Counted from the first letter of the stretch, positions 1 to 10,013 are shown. The stretch: 64,000 nucleotides of DNA from Streptomyces sp. SID12501 (GCF_010550245.1 NZ_JAAGLU010000016.1:155143-219142), one strand, 5' to 3'. Notes: generated by a model from the sequence alone, not told the origin. Made by a program: numbers and translations.

Positions 1-1
1 G

Positions 2-667
2 GTGATCACCGTGCACGGACTCGGCGCCACCCGCGAGCACCCCCTGAACGTCCTGCCGTTCCTGCACCGCCAGCGGTTCCCGGTCCTCGATCTCGCCTAC
101 CGGGGCGATCCCGGCGCGCCCCGGCCCCAGGACGGCCTCGGTCACCTCGGCGAGACAGAGTGGCGCGACCTCGACGCGGCGATCAGGTACGCCCTGAGCC
201 ACGGCGCCGAGCATGTCGTCCTGTACGGCTGGTCCACCGGCGCCACCATGGCACTGCGGGCCGCCGCCCGCTCCGCGCTGCGCGACCGGGTCTCCGGGCT
301 GGTCCTGGACTCGCCGGTGCTCAGCTGGGAGACCACCCTGCGCGCCCTCGCCACGGCCCGCCGCACCCCGGGCGCGCTGCTCCCGCTGGCCGTGCGTGCC
401 GCCCAGGGCCGCACCGGTCTGCACGGTGGCCCCGAGGGACCCGCCGCCCATGCCGCCGACCCCGCCCGCCTCACCGTCCCGGCCCTGATCCTCCACGGCC
501 CCGCCGACACGATCGCACCGTGGGGCCCCTCCCGCCGTCTCGCGGCCCGCCGGCCCGACCTGATCACCCTGCACCAGGTCCAGGACGCCCCGCACGGCGC
601 GATGTGGAACGCCGACCCGGCGGCGTACGAGGAAACCCTGCGCCGCTTCCTGACCCCGCTGATGTAG
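2..667 (+). CDS. alpha/beta hydrolase, 5' end outside window
   Basis: The reading frame is open from the first bases, and the first residues (VITVHGLGATREHP) are the core strand and oxyanion region of an alpha/beta hydrolase, so the true start lies upstream. The nucleophile elbow is GWSTG (Ser near residue 79). The acid is probably Asp in HGPADTIAPW and the catalytic His is in APHGAMW near the C-terminus. The substrate cannot be deduced; relatives include esterases and serine aminopeptidase-like hydrolases. The gene ends at TAG 665-667. The family call is firm and the specificity is unknown. Confidence 0.85.
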   Translation: MITVHGLGATREHPLNVLPFLHRQRFPVLDLAYRGDPGAPRPQDGLGHLGETEWRDLDAAIRYALSHGAEHVVLYGWSTGATMALRAAARSALRDRVSGLVLDSPVLSWETTLRALATARRTPGALLPLAVRAAQGRTGLHGGPEGPAAHAADPARLTVPALILHGPADTIAPWGPSRRLAARRPDLITLHQVQDAPHGAMWNADPAAYEETLRRFLTPLM

Positions 668-773
668 GCACCCCGGCCGCCCCGCCGTCGGCGGTCCCAA
701 CCGTCTCCCGCGCCGCGAAACGCCAGGTCCGCAGCCCTCTGCCCACGCGCCGCCGCACTACACGCTCCCTTCC

Positions 774-800
774 GTTCAAGCCTGGACCACTGGCTTGAAC
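774..800. promoter_or_regulatory. Perfect 9+9 inverted repeat, possible operator
   Basis: Perfect arms GTTCAAGCC (774-782) and GGCTTGAAC (792-800) are separated by 9 nt. The repeat lies in the 310-nt gap between the hydrolase stop and the likely start of the next gene at 978, in the position of a promoter or operator. It has no T-run and is 110 nt past the previous stop, so a regulator site is at least as likely as a terminator. I see no gene in the rest of 668-977. Confidence 0.4.
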
Positions 801-977
801 ACCCCCTTGGACCCCCGCCCGAACCCCCTCCTCCGGCCGGCCCTGTGGCCCGCCGTGCCATTCCGTTTGGGTTTTCGGACCGTCAACCGGAAGACTGCAC
901 CCGTGACGTCCCGTATCCCGCGCGACTCCAGGCTTCGACTTGTCCGCCCGCGACCCCTGGCCGCCGCCCCACGAGCG

Positions 978-2315
978 ATGAACCAGCGGCGCTCGCGCCG
1001 CCCCGCCCCGCGTCCGCCCGAGGGCACACCGGCCCCGGCGGAACTGGCCAGAATGGCCCGCTCCGGTCTGGCCGGCGCGGCCCGCGTGGCCCGCTGGGCC
1101 GACCCCTCCCTGCGGCCCGGCCACGACGGCGGGTCCTCCGACGGCAGGGGCACCCTGTCCCACGCCACCGCCGAACGGGCCGCCTCCGAACTGGGGCTGA
1201 CCTCGGATCAGGTCCGCCACGACTGGGACACCGCCCGACTCGCCGGACTCGTCGAGGTGCACGGTGACATCGCGCGCCCCGGCTGGCGCCTGCGCGCCTG
1301 GAACCGCGACGACAGCGCCGTACTGCGCGGCTGGGTCGCGCTCTTCGACGCCTGGTCGATCGCCCACCCCGAGGAGGCGGACCACGAGCCCGCCGCCGTC
1401 GCCGAGGTCGTCTCCGCGATGCCCCAGGTGCTCTCCTTCCTCCAGCTGTCCGCGGGACCCGTCCCCATGGAACAGCTCCTGGACCTCCTGGAGCAGCGGG
1501 TCACGGAACTGCGCACCGAACGCTGCGAGATCCCCTACGGCCCCCAGCCCGAGCCGGTGGCGCAGCAGCCGGAGGCGCCCCCCGTCGAGGACACCCCGCT
1601 CGCCCCCCTCCTCGACTGGGCCCTGCACGCCCTGGCCTCCGTCGGCGCCCTCACCTACGGCGACGGCCAGGCCACGCTCACCCCGCTCGGCAGCTGGGCG
1701 GTGTGGGTCAAGCTGGAGCAGATCTGCGTCGCCGCGCAGAGCCCGGCCGGCAACATCGAGCAGAACGCCGAGGACATGCTGCGCGGCTGCTCCCAGCTGC
1801 GCCCCAACGCGGCCCGCGCCGAGTACCGGGCCTGGCTCGCCGCCCGCCCCGTCGGCAGCGCCGTCGCCGAGCTCCTCGACGCCGCCCGCGGTGAGGACGC
1901 CCTGCTGCGCGGTCTCGCCTTCGAGGCGCTGCGCGTGGTCGGCGGCCCCGCCGAGCCCGACGTGCGCGCCGTGACGGAGAAGACCCCGCTGCGGCCGTAC
2001 GCCCTGCTGTGGCTGGCCGAGCACGACGGGATCGACCCTGAGGACGCCTACGAGGTGCTCACCCGCGAGGAGGCCACCTGGATGTGGGTCGACACCGCCG
2101 CGGCCGTCGCCGACCACGGCGAGGCGCCGCTGCTCGTGCGGCATCTGGAGTCCGCGGTGCAGCCGACCATCCCCGCGCTCCTCGACGAGGTGCGCGCGGT
2201 CGGCCACCCCCGCACCGTCCAGGTCCTGGTCGCCCTCGCCGCCGGCCACCCCGACCCGGCCCTCGCCAAGGCCGTACGCCGCGCCGCCTTCCAGGTGCAC
2301 ACCGGAGGCAGCTGA
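978..2315 (+). CDS. Conserved hypothetical protein with HTH-like N-terminus and HEAT-like C-terminus
   Basis: A long high-GC3 frame encodes about 445 aa from ATG 978. A GTG at 903 in the same frame would add 25 Arg/Pro-rich residues and is less convincing. After a basic N-terminus there is a winged-helix-like stretch (ATAERAASELGLTSDQVRHD, near residue 60) followed by GLVEVHGDIARPGW. The C-terminal 150 residues contain short helical Ala/Leu repeats (ALLRGLAFEALRVVGG) that resemble HEAT repeats. No catalytic motif is visible. I do not recognise a named family; a scaffold or regulatory role is only a guess. Confidence 0.75.
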   Translation: MNQRRSRRPAPRPPEGTPAPAELARMARSGLAGAARVARWADPSLRPGHDGGSSDGRGTLSHATAERAASELGLTSDQVRHDWDTARLAGLVEVHGDIARPGWRLRAWNRDDSAVLRGWVALFDAWSIAHPEEADHEPAAVAEVVSAMPQVLSFLQLSAGPVPMEQLLDLLEQRVTELRTERCEIPYGPQPEPVAQQPEAPPVEDTPLAPLLDWALHALASVGALTYGDGQATLTPLGSWAVWVKLEQICVAAQSPAGNIEQNAEDMLRGCSQLRPNAARAEYRAWLAARPVGSAVAELLDAARGEDALLRGLAFEALRVVGGPAEPDVRAVTEKTPLRPYALLWLAEHDGIDPEDAYEVLTREEATWMWVDTAAAVADHGEAPLLVRHLESAVQPTIPALLDEVRAVGHPRTVQVLVALAAGHPDPALAKAVRRAAFQVHTGGS

Positions 2316-2337
2316 AGGCTCCGCCGGCCGTGCGGTT

Positions 2338-2396
2338 GGACTGTCGCGGGCCGGTGTGGCCCGGCCGCGCCCACGCGGCGGAGCCGCACCGCCGCA
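2338..2396 (-). repeat. Streptomyces intergenic repeat, copy 1 (inverted)
   Basis: Read on the minus strand this contains TGCGGCTCCGCCGCGTGGGC followed by a degenerate GCCACACCGGCCCGC. The same block occurs on the plus strand at about 60546-60590. It lies just after the stop of the preceding gene, in the 180-nt gap before the VOC gene. It is a dispersed extragenic palindromic-type repeat; function unknown. Confidence 0.6.
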
Positions 2397-2496
2397 GTCG
2401 CCCGCCCTCGCGGGCCGCGGTGGCGCGCCCGGCTTCCACCGAGGCCGCGCAGTCGTACCGCACGGCGGCCTCGGGCTGCCCTGGGGGAGGACGGGG

Positions 2497-2916
2497 TCAG
2501 GCCTGTATCTCCGGCGCGTACGTACCGAAGCTCCAGATGTTGCCCTCGATGTCGCGTGCCATGTAGTCGCGCGAGCCGTATTCCTGGTCCGTCGGGGGCA
2601 TCAGGATGTCCGCGCCGTGCTCCACGGCCTGCAGGTGGTGTGCGTCGACGTCGTCCACGACGACGTACACCCCGCACGGGCCCGCGTCCTTCATCGCCGT
2701 GTCGAAGACGCCGCCGCGGCCCTTCGAGCCGAGCATCACCGCGCCGTTGCCCTGCACCAGCTCGGCGTGCAGCACCGAGCCGTCCTCCCCCTCGTACACC
2801 GACGCCTCGGTGAAGCCGAAAGCCTCCGTGAGCTGCCGGATCGCCGCCTTCGCGTCCGCGTACACCAGTGTCGGGTAGACGCTGGGACGCCCGCCGCCCG
2901 TGCCTGCCATGCCCAT
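2497..2916 (-). CDS. VOC (glyoxalase/bleomycin-resistance-like) family protein
   Basis: The protein is about 139 aa with the PhnB-like VOC pattern: PTLVYADAKAAIRQLTEAFG at the N-terminus, a central HAELVQGNGAVML strand and a C-terminal DYMARDIEGNIWSFGTY motif that normally supplies metal ligands. ATG 2916 sits 4 nt after GGGAG; a further upstream in-frame start would add 32 unrelated residues. It is convergent with the upstream hypothetical and co-directional with the metallopeptidase. The substrate is unknown; the fold covers lyases, dioxygenases and resistance proteins. Confidence 0.8.
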   Translation of the reverse strand: MGMAGTGGGRPSVYPTLVYADAKAAIRQLTEAFGFTEASVYEGEDGSVLHAELVQGNGAVMLGSKGRGGVFDTAMKDAGPCGVYVVVDDVDAHHLQAVEHGADILMPPTDQEYGSRDYMARDIEGNIWSFGTYAPEIQA

Positions 2917-3057
2917 CACACTCCCTGGGTCCCGCTGTCGGACAACCGGAGACCGGACAACCGGAAACCGGAAAAAATGGCCTGCGCCCAGTCTTGCACC
3001 GGCCACTGACAACGCCCTGGAAAGCAGCCCCGCGCCCGCCCCGTTCCGTCGCCCCGC

Positions 3058-3951
3058 TCAGCGGAACGTGTCGCAGCGGGCCGTGTCCCCGGTGCGGTAC
3101 CCCTCGTGGAACCACTGCCGGCGCTGCTTCGCCGAGCCGTGCGTCCATGTCTCCGGTGTCACCCGGCCCTGGAAGCGCTCCTGGATGCGGTCGTCGCCCA
3201 CGGCCGCCGCCGCGTCCAGACCGTCCCGGATGTCGGCGTCCGTGAGGCTGGTGATCAGCGGGCGGCCCGTCGACCCGTCGTTCGTCGTGGTCGCGTGGTT
3301 GGCCCACACGCCCGCGTAGCAGTCGGCCTGGAGCTCCACCCGTACCGCGTTGCTGTTCGCGCCCGTACGGCCGTCCTGGGACCTGCCCAGGGTGCCCATG
3401 AGGTCCTGGACGTGGTGCCCGTACTCATGCGCCACCACGTACGCCTGTGCGAACGGGCCGCCGTCGGCGCCGAACGTCGTCCGCAGCTCGTCGAAGAAGC
3501 CCAGATCGAGATAGACCTTGCGGTCGCCGGGACAGTAGAACGGGCCCACCGCAGAGGTCGCCGTGCCGCACGCGGTGGCCACCCGCTCGCTGAAGACCAC
3601 GGTAGGAGACCGCGTGTACGCGCCCCGGCCACCACGGGTGAATTCCGCGTTCCAGAAGTCCTGGACGCTGTTGACCACCGCCACGATGCGGCAGTCGTCC
3701 TTGGTGTTCGCGTCCCGGCCGGTCCGGCAGGTCTGCTGCACCTGCGCGAGGGAGGATGCGGTCGCCGTGGGCCCGTCGCCGCCGGAGGACAGGCCCAGCT
3801 GGTCCGGGCCGACACCGAAGAACAGCCCCAGAAGGAGCGCGAGCAGGGCGCCGATGCCACCCCCGACGGTCGCCCTGCCACCCGGGACCCGGCTGCCGCG
3901 TACGTCCTGCACCTCGGAGGTGTCGAGATCGGCGTCGTCGTCGAACTGCAT
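3058..3951 (-). CDS. Neutral zinc metallopeptidase (YpfJ-like)
   Basis: The protein is about 297 aa. It begins with a short acidic cytoplasmic segment, then one membrane helix (GIGALLALLLGLFFGVG, about residues 32-50), then an extracytoplasmic domain with the zinc-binding motif HEYGH at residues 165-169 and a conserved QADCYAG block that supplies further ligands. This is the arrangement of the YpfJ/KPN_00268 putative zinc peptidase family. ATG 3951 is chosen for the AGGA 9 nt upstream and the family-typical MQFDD start. It is divergent from the ABC-F gene. Substrate unknown. Confidence 0.88.
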   Translation of the reverse strand: MQFDDDADLDTSEVQDVRGSRVPGGRATVGGGIGALLALLLGLFFGVGPDQLGLSSGGDGPTATASSLAQVQQTCRTGRDANTKDDCRIVAVVNSVQDFWNAEFTRGGRGAYTRSPTVVFSERVATACGTATSAVGPFYCPGDRKVYLDLGFFDELRTTFGADGGPFAQAYVVAHEYGHHVQDLMGTLGRSQDGRTGANSNAVRVELQADCYAGVWANHATTTNDGSTGRPLITSLTDADIRDGLDAAAAVGDDRIQERFQGRVTPETWTHGSAKQRRQWFHEGYRTGDTARCDTFR

Positions 3952-4150
3952 GGCGTCATCCTGATACGCGGCCTGAGCTGCGGTGTCGGACGGAGGTCCG
4001 AACGGGGGACCCGTCCCGAACACCTGCACGCAGAGAAAGTGCTTGCACGACCCCGTTAGACTTGCCCCATGGCCTGTCTCCTCGCGCATTAGACGGCGGG
4101 AAAGTCCTCAGCCGCCCACCCCGCCAACAACCCCGCCCTGGAGTCTGTCC

Positions 4151-5749
<1,599 letters not shown>

Positions 5750-5888
5750 CCGATCGTCCGGCCTCGGCCGACGGTCACGGTCGCTTGATCGAATCGCTGA
5801 TCCACTTCCTCTGGATCATTCGGCCGATCCGTGATCCATCATCTGAGTGAGATCTCCTCATACCGAGGTGTGTCCTACATCCATTTCG

Positions 5889-5921
5889 CGGCCGGGCCCT
5901 TCATCGACAAGGGCCCGGCCG
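5889..5921 (+). terminator. GC-rich stem-loop, probable terminator
   Basis: Perfect 13-bp arms CGGCCGGGCCCTT / AAGGGCCCGGCCG enclose a 7-nt loop, 140 nt after the ABC-F stop. No T-run follows, as is common for Streptomyces terminators. The remaining parts of the 375-nt gap 5750-6124 show no coding potential; they presumably hold the promoter of the small HTH gene. Confidence 0.5.
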
Positions 5922-6124
5922 TCGCGCGTTCCTGACCAGGCACTTCGCGGAACAACTCGTTCGGCCGTACGGACAAGTCTGTGCGGAATCAGTGATTCCG
6001 CTTGTGGGGACGTGCTCCTGTCGTCAAAACCTTGTCTCACGGACCTTGCCGAATGGGTGGCCATGAGGCGCTTGAGGGGTGATCATGAGAGGACCAGAGC
6101 GCACTTCCGCACGAGGAGGCACGG

Positions 6125-6346
6125 GTGGCCGAGACTCTGAAGAAGGGCAGCCGGGTTACCGGCGCCGCGCGCGACAAGCTCGCGGCAGACCTGAAGAAGA
6201 AGTACGACTCCGGTGCGAGCATTCGAGCGCTGGCCGAAGAAACCGGTCGCTCGTATGGCTTCGTACACCGGATGCTCAGCGAGTCGGGCGTCACGCTCCG
6301 TGGCCGGGGCGGGGCGACACGGGGCAAGAAGGCCACTTCGGCCTGA
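6125..6346 (+). CDS. Small helix-turn-helix DNA-binding protein
   Basis: The protein is 73 aa and highly basic. A Hin/homeodomain-like HTH is visible in ADLKKKYDSGASIRALAEET followed by GRSYGFVHRMLSESGV, where the second helix ends in the recognition-helix pattern. The C-terminus is a Gly/Arg/Lys tail (RGRGGATRGKK). GTG 6125 has an excellent ribosome binding site, AGGAGG at 6114-6119 with 5-nt spacing. The gene stands alone between two stem-loops. It probably binds DNA as a regulator or nucleoid protein; targets are unknown. Confidence 0.85.
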   Translation: MAETLKKGSRVTGAARDKLAADLKKKYDSGASIRALAEETGRSYGFVHRMLSESGVTLRGRGGATRGKKATSA

Positions 6347-6375
6347 TCCCCGACGACTCGTCGGTTTCGATGGTG

Positions 6376-6409
6376 ACCACCCGGTCGGTCTGCTGACCGG
6401 CCGGGTGGT
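6376..6409 (+). terminator. Stem-loop after HTH gene
   Basis: Arms ACCACCCGGTCGGT (6376-6389) and ACCGGCCGGGTGGT (6396-6409) pair with one mismatch around a 6-nt loop, 30 nt after the HTH stop. This is a likely terminator separating it from the crotonase gene. Confidence 0.6.
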
Positions 6410-6482
6410 TACTGTGCAGTCACTTAGGTGCGTCCCGCAAGGGGCACGCACCTGATCCGACCGCACTCATCGGAGGCGCCCC

Positions 6483-7304
6483 ATGGCTTCGTTCGACCAG
6501 GACGTTGTTGGTCAAGGTCCCGAAGTTTCCGTACTCGACAAGGACGGCGTACGGCTCACCGTCGACGACGCGGTCGCCACGGTGACGCTGTCCAACCCGG
6601 CCAAGCGCAACGCGCAGAGCCCCGCTCTGTGGCGGGCGCTGGCCGAGGCGGGCCGACTGCTGCCGGGCACCGTGCGTGTCGTCGTGCTGCGCGCCGAGGG
6701 CAAGTCTTTCTCGGCCGGACTCGACCGACAGGCGTTCACGCCCGAGGGCTTCGACGGCGAGCCGTCGTTCATCGACCTCGCGCGCAGCGACGACGCCACC
6801 CTGGACGGCACCATCGCCGAGTACCAGGAGGGCTTCACCTGGTGGCGGCGCAGCGACCTCGTGTCCATCGCCGTCGTCCAGGGGCACGCCGTCGGCGCGG
6901 GCTTCCAGCTCGCGCTCGCCTGTGACCTGCGCGTCGTCGCCGACGACGTGCAGTTCGCCATGCGCGAGACAAGCCTGGGCCTCGTCCCCGACCTGACGGG
7001 CACCCATCCGCTCGTCGGCCTGGTCGGCTACGCCCGCGCGCTGGAGATCTGCGCGACCGGCCGCTTCGTCCAGGCCGAGGAGGCCGTGAACACGGGCCTC
7101 GCCAACATCGCCGTGCCCGCCGAGCAGCTCGACGGCGCCGTACGCGAACTGCTCGCCGCGCTGCTCGCCGCGCCCCGCGACGCCCTCGTCGAGACGAAGG
7201 CGCTGCTGCGCGGCGTCCAGGGCCGGACGTACGACGAACAGCGCACCGCCGAACGTGCCGCCCAGGCCCGTCGGCTGCGGGATCTGGCGGGCGTCGGCGA
7301 CTGA
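6483..7304 (+). CDS. Enoyl-CoA hydratase/isomerase (crotonase) family protein
   Basis: The protein is 273 aa with a crotonase fold: VATVTLSNPAKRNAQS near residue 32, the oxyanion segment VQGHAVGAGFQLALACDLR and the AMRETSLGLVPDLTGT loop. The second catalytic Glu of classical hydratases (Glu164 in rat) is present in RETSLGL. The first (Glu144, normally in GGGCEL) is replaced by Gln in GAGFQL, so canonical hydration is doubtful and isomerase, hydrolase or another crotonase chemistry is possible. ATG 6483 follows GGAGGCGCCC. It appears to be a single gene, ending in a stem-loop near 7325-7355. Confidence 0.85.
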   Translation: MASFDQDVVGQGPEVSVLDKDGVRLTVDDAVATVTLSNPAKRNAQSPALWRALAEAGRLLPGTVRVVVLRAEGKSFSAGLDRQAFTPEGFDGEPSFIDLARSDDATLDGTIAEYQEGFTWWRRSDLVSIAVVQGHAVGAGFQLALACDLRVVADDVQFAMRETSLGLVPDLTGTHPLVGLVGYARALEICATGRFVQAEEAVNTGLANIAVPAEQLDGAVRELLAALLAAPRDALVETKALLRGVQGRTYDEQRTAERAAQARRLRDLAGVGD

Positions 7305-7520
7305 CCCCCGCCCGCACACGCCCATGAGGGGCCGCTGCCGTGGGCGGTGGCCCCTGGTTTTCGTCTGTGGCGCACCTGTCCGCTGCTCGAACCGAGCGGC
7401 GCGGCGGTTCTTGGCGCGGTCGCAGACGCCTGTATCGCCTGCCTGCCGCATCCCCGGCGCGGGTTCGCCCGACCCCGCCTACTGTGGGCCGTGGAGGACG
7501 ACCGAAAGGGATGTACGGCG

Positions 7521-8021
7521 ATGACCGACATGACCCGGCGGAACCGGCCCGAGCAGCCCGAGAACGAGGGCGACGACCCGCCGGCCGACCCGCTCCGGAA
7601 GACGAACGTCACCAGACGCGGTGGCGGCGACCCCGCCGGCCGGGGGCGCACCACGATCGCCGACGGAGTCGTCGAGAAGATCGCCGGGCTCGCCGCCCGT
7701 GACGTCCTCGGCGTGCACGCCATGGGCAGCGGCCTGTCCCGGACCTTCGGCGTGGTCCGCGACCGGGTGCCGGGCGGCGCCTCGAAGTCCGTCAGTCGCG
7801 GTGTGAAGGCCGAGGTCGGTGAGGTGCAGACGGCCCTCGACCTGGAGATCGTCGTCGAGTACGGCGTCTCCATCGGCGACGTGGCCCGGGCCGTGCGCGA
7901 GAACGTCATCGCCGCCGTCGAGCGCATGACCGGCCTGGAGGTCGTCGAGGTCAACATCGCGGTGACGGACGTCAAGCTGCCCGAGGAAGAGGAAGAAGAA
8001 CCCGAACCGCGGCTGCAGTGA
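7521..8021 (+). CDS. Asp23/Gls24 family envelope stress protein
   Basis: The protein is 166 aa. The Asp23 domain spans the centre: GRTTIADGVVEKIAGLAARD, then GVHAMGSG, VSRGVKAEVGEVQTALDLEIVVEYG and the C-terminal VIAAVERMTGLEVVEVNIAV. A disordered charged N-terminus and an acidic tail (LPEEEEEEPEP) flank it. Asp23 proteins form membrane-associated assemblies linked to cell-envelope stress, anchored by AmaP. ATG 7521 was chosen; an in-frame GTG at 7491 would add 10 residues. It is the first gene of a five-gene cluster through 9963 that includes AmaP. Confidence 0.9.
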   Translation: MTDMTRRNRPEQPENEGDDPPADPLRKTNVTRRGGGDPAGRGRTTIADGVVEKIAGLAARDVLGVHAMGSGLSRTFGVVRDRVPGGASKSVSRGVKAEVGEVQTALDLEIVVEYGVSIGDVARAVRENVIAAVERMTGLEVVEVNIAVTDVKLPEEEEEEPEPRLQ

Positions 8022-8074
8022 CGGATTCGGGGCATCGGAAAGGGACCGGAAGAGGACCGGGAAGGCAGGGCAGC

Positions 8075-8260
8075 ATGAGCATCGCCGTGATCGGCATGAT
8101 CGCCGGAATGGCGCTGGGATTCGCCGGGTACTTCGGCGGCTTCGGCGCGTTTTTGCTGGTGGCCGCCCTGGGCGCCCTCGGCTTCGTCGTCGGCCGGTTC
8201 CTGGAGGGCGACCTGGACCTGGGCGACTTCTTCCGCACCCGCGACGACAGACGGCGCTGA
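8075..8260 (+). CDS. Small membrane protein (DUF2273-like) of the Asp23 cluster
   Basis: The protein is 61 aa with two hydrophobic helices (IAVIGMIAGMALGFAGYFGG and a following FLLVAALGALGFVVGRF) and a charged C-terminus ending DRRR. ATG 8075 has an AAGGCAGGG ribosome site; the longer in-frame start at 8018 would overlap the Asp23 stop and add a polar leader. Position and shape match the small integral membrane proteins (DUF2273) that accompany Asp23/AmaP loci. Confidence 0.8.
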   Translation: MSIAVIGMIAGMALGFAGYFGGFGAFLLVAALGALGFVVGRFLEGDLDLGDFFRTRDDRRR

Positions 8261-8266
8261 CGCCCC

Positions 8267-8680
8267 GTGGCCGAGGAGCAGTCCGGTGAGGAGCGGTCCG
8301 GACCGACCCGTACGCCCGGCAGGGCACCGACGGCCGTGCCGCCGGGCGATCGCGGCGCCACTCGGATCGCCGACCGGGTCGTCGCGAAGATCGCCGCGCA
8401 GGCGGCCCGCGAGGTGCTGGCCGAGCTGCCCCCGGACGCGGTCCCTCCGCACGCCACGGTCGTCGTCCACCGTGGCAGGGCCCGTATCCGCGTGAGCCTC
8501 GAACTCCCTTATCCCTCCGATATCGGTGGCCAGTGCGCGACAGTGCGTGATCGGGTCACTTCGCGGGTACACGGGCTGGCGGGAATGGATGTGCCGGAGG
8601 TCGCCGTGGAGATCGAGCGGCTGCACCTGGCATCGCCGCACGGTGCGGCACCAGGGAAGGCACAGGGGAGGACGCGATGA
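8267..8680 (+). CDS. Second Asp23-like protein
   Basis: The protein is 137 aa and starts at GTG 8267, 6 nt after the preceding stop. After a polar N-terminus the block GATRIADRVVAKIAAQAARE repeats the IADGVVEKIAGLAARD pattern of the first Asp23 gene, followed by ATVVVHRGRARIRVSLELPY and VTSRVHGLAGMDVPEVAVEI. It is a diverged Asp23-fold paralogue. Its stop overlaps the next start by ATGA, indicating translational coupling. Confidence 0.8.
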   Translation: MAEEQSGEERSGPTRTPGRAPTAVPPGDRGATRIADRVVAKIAAQAAREVLAELPPDAVPPHATVVVHRGRARIRVSLELPYPSDIGGQCATVRDRVTSRVHGLAGMDVPEVAVEIERLHLASPHGAAPGKAQGRTR

Positions 8681-9378
8681 GCGAGCCCCAGGGCTTCGAC
8701 GGCTCAGGGAACACCCGACGACTGCCAGTACTGGAGAAATCGAACGACGCGGAGACCGACACCACAGGACCGGGGCGGTCCTCGGACGCCTCCGTCCACG
8801 AGCCCCTGCCCACCCTCGGCGGCACGGGCGACGCCCCTGGCCGCCGCTTCTGGTCGGCCCGCCGAGTCCCCGCGGCCGTCCTGGCGCTGCTGCTCCTGCT
8901 CGGCGCGGGCGCCTTCCTCTACGACATCACCGCCGTACGTGCCAACCGCCCCGCCATGAGCTGGCGCAGGTCACTGGCAAGGCAGCTCGCGCAGCGCCCC
9001 CTCGACGACACCTGGGTCCTGGTCGGCGCCGGCATCGCCGTGTTCCTCGGCGGCTGGCTGCTCGTCCTCGCCGTCACACCCGGTCTGCGCGGCGTTCTGC
9101 CGATGCGGCGCACCCACGCCGACGTCCGGGCCGGCCTGCACCGGGCCGCCGCCGCGATGGTGCTGCGCGACCGGGCCGTGGAGGTGTCCGGCGTCCAGTC
9201 GGTCCGGGTCCGGATGACCCGTACCAGGGCCGACATCCGCGCGGTCTCCCACTTCCGCGAAATCGACGACGTACGGGCCGACCTGGACGACGTGCTCGCC
9301 GACGCGATCAGGAGCCTCGGCCTGTCCCGGCCGCCGGCCCTGTCGGTGCACGTCGCCCGCCCCGGCCGGAAGGGGTGA
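8677..9378 (+). CDS. DUF6286-type membrane protein of the Asp23 cluster
   Basis: The protein is 233 aa. It has a polar 60-residue N-terminus, a first membrane helix (VPAAVLALLLLLGAGAFLYD), a short external Arg-rich loop, a second helix (IAVFLGGWLLVLAVTPGLRG) and a cytoplasmic alpha/beta domain (VEVSGVQSVRVRMTRTRADI and ADAIRSLGL). The last domain resembles the C-terminal part of AmaP and Asp23 proteins. ATG 8677 overlaps the previous stop. It is probably an anchor or partner of the Asp23 proteins. Confidence 0.8.
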   Translation: MSEPQGFDGSGNTRRLPVLEKSNDAETDTTGPGRSSDASVHEPLPTLGGTGDAPGRRFWSARRVPAAVLALLLLLGAGAFLYDITAVRANRPAMSWRRSLARQLAQRPLDDTWVLVGAGIAVFLGGWLLVLAVTPGLRGVLPMRRTHADVRAGLHRAAAAMVLRDRAVEVSGVQSVRVRMTRTRADIRAVSHFREIDDVRADLDDVLADAIRSLGLSRPPALSVHVARPGRKG

Positions 9379-9384
9379 GGACGG

Positions 9385-9963
9385 ATGCAGCGCATCGTCA
9401 ACCGCGTACTGCTGGGGCTCACGGGCCTGGGCCTGATCGTCATCGGCGGCTCGGTACTGGCCGTGGGCCTGGGCAGCCGATGGCCGACGTGGTGGATCCA
9501 CGACGACCGTCACGACGTACTGCTGAGCAACGCAGAACGGACCCACTACCGGGACGCCGGCTGGTGGTGGCCGGCGGTACTCGTCGTCCTGGCTGCACTG
9601 GTTCTGCTGTCCCTGTGGTGGCTGGCCGCGGTACTGCGCCGACGCCGCCTCACCGAGGTCCTGGTCGACACGGGCGACGGCGAGGGCGCCCTGCTGCGAG
9701 GCCGGGCCATGGAGAACGCGATCGCCGGAGAGGCAGCCCGCCTGGAGGGCGTGCAACGGGCCCATGTCACCCTGACAGGCCGCCGCACAGCCCCCGAGGC
9801 CCGAATCCAACTCCTCCTGCAGCCACACGCGGCCCCGGGCGAGGCGGTAATCCGCCTCACGACGGAGGCGTTGGGTAACGCCCGCGACTCGGCGGGCCTC
9901 AAGGCGCTGCCGACAGAGGTGAGTCTGCGGGGCGCGAAGCACTCGGCCGAAAGGGTGAGCTGA
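9385..9963 (+). CDS. amaP: Alkaline shock response membrane anchor protein AmaP
   Basis: The protein is 192 aa. Two membrane helices (residues about 7-29, LLGLTGLGLIVIGGSVLAVG, and about 56-79, LVVLAALVLLSLWWLA) form a hairpin. A cytoplasmic domain follows with AIAGEAARLEGVQRAHVTLT and EAVIRLTTEALGNAR, typical of AmaP, which tethers Asp23 to the membrane. It closes the cluster; the start lies 6 nt after the previous stop. The whole set should be co-transcribed from upstream of 7521. Confidence 0.85.
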   Translation: MQRIVNRVLLGLTGLGLIVIGGSVLAVGLGSRWPTWWIHDDRHDVLLSNAERTHYRDAGWWWPAVLVVLAALVLLSLWWLAAVLRRRRLTEVLVDTGDGEGALLRGRAMENAIAGEAARLEGVQRAHVTLTGRRTAPEARIQLLLQPHAAPGEAVIRLTTEALGNARDSAGLKALPTEVSLRGAKHSAERVS

Positions 9964-10013
9964 GCCACTGCTCCCGGAGGTCCACTGTCAGTGGGGCGTG
10001 TCAGAGTCTGGGC

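Noticed and set aside
564..2300. Long minus-strand open frame opposite the large hypothetical gene
   Set aside because: It is antisense to two genes with good codon bias and has a Gly/Arg-rich repetitive product typical of shadow frames in high-GC DNA.
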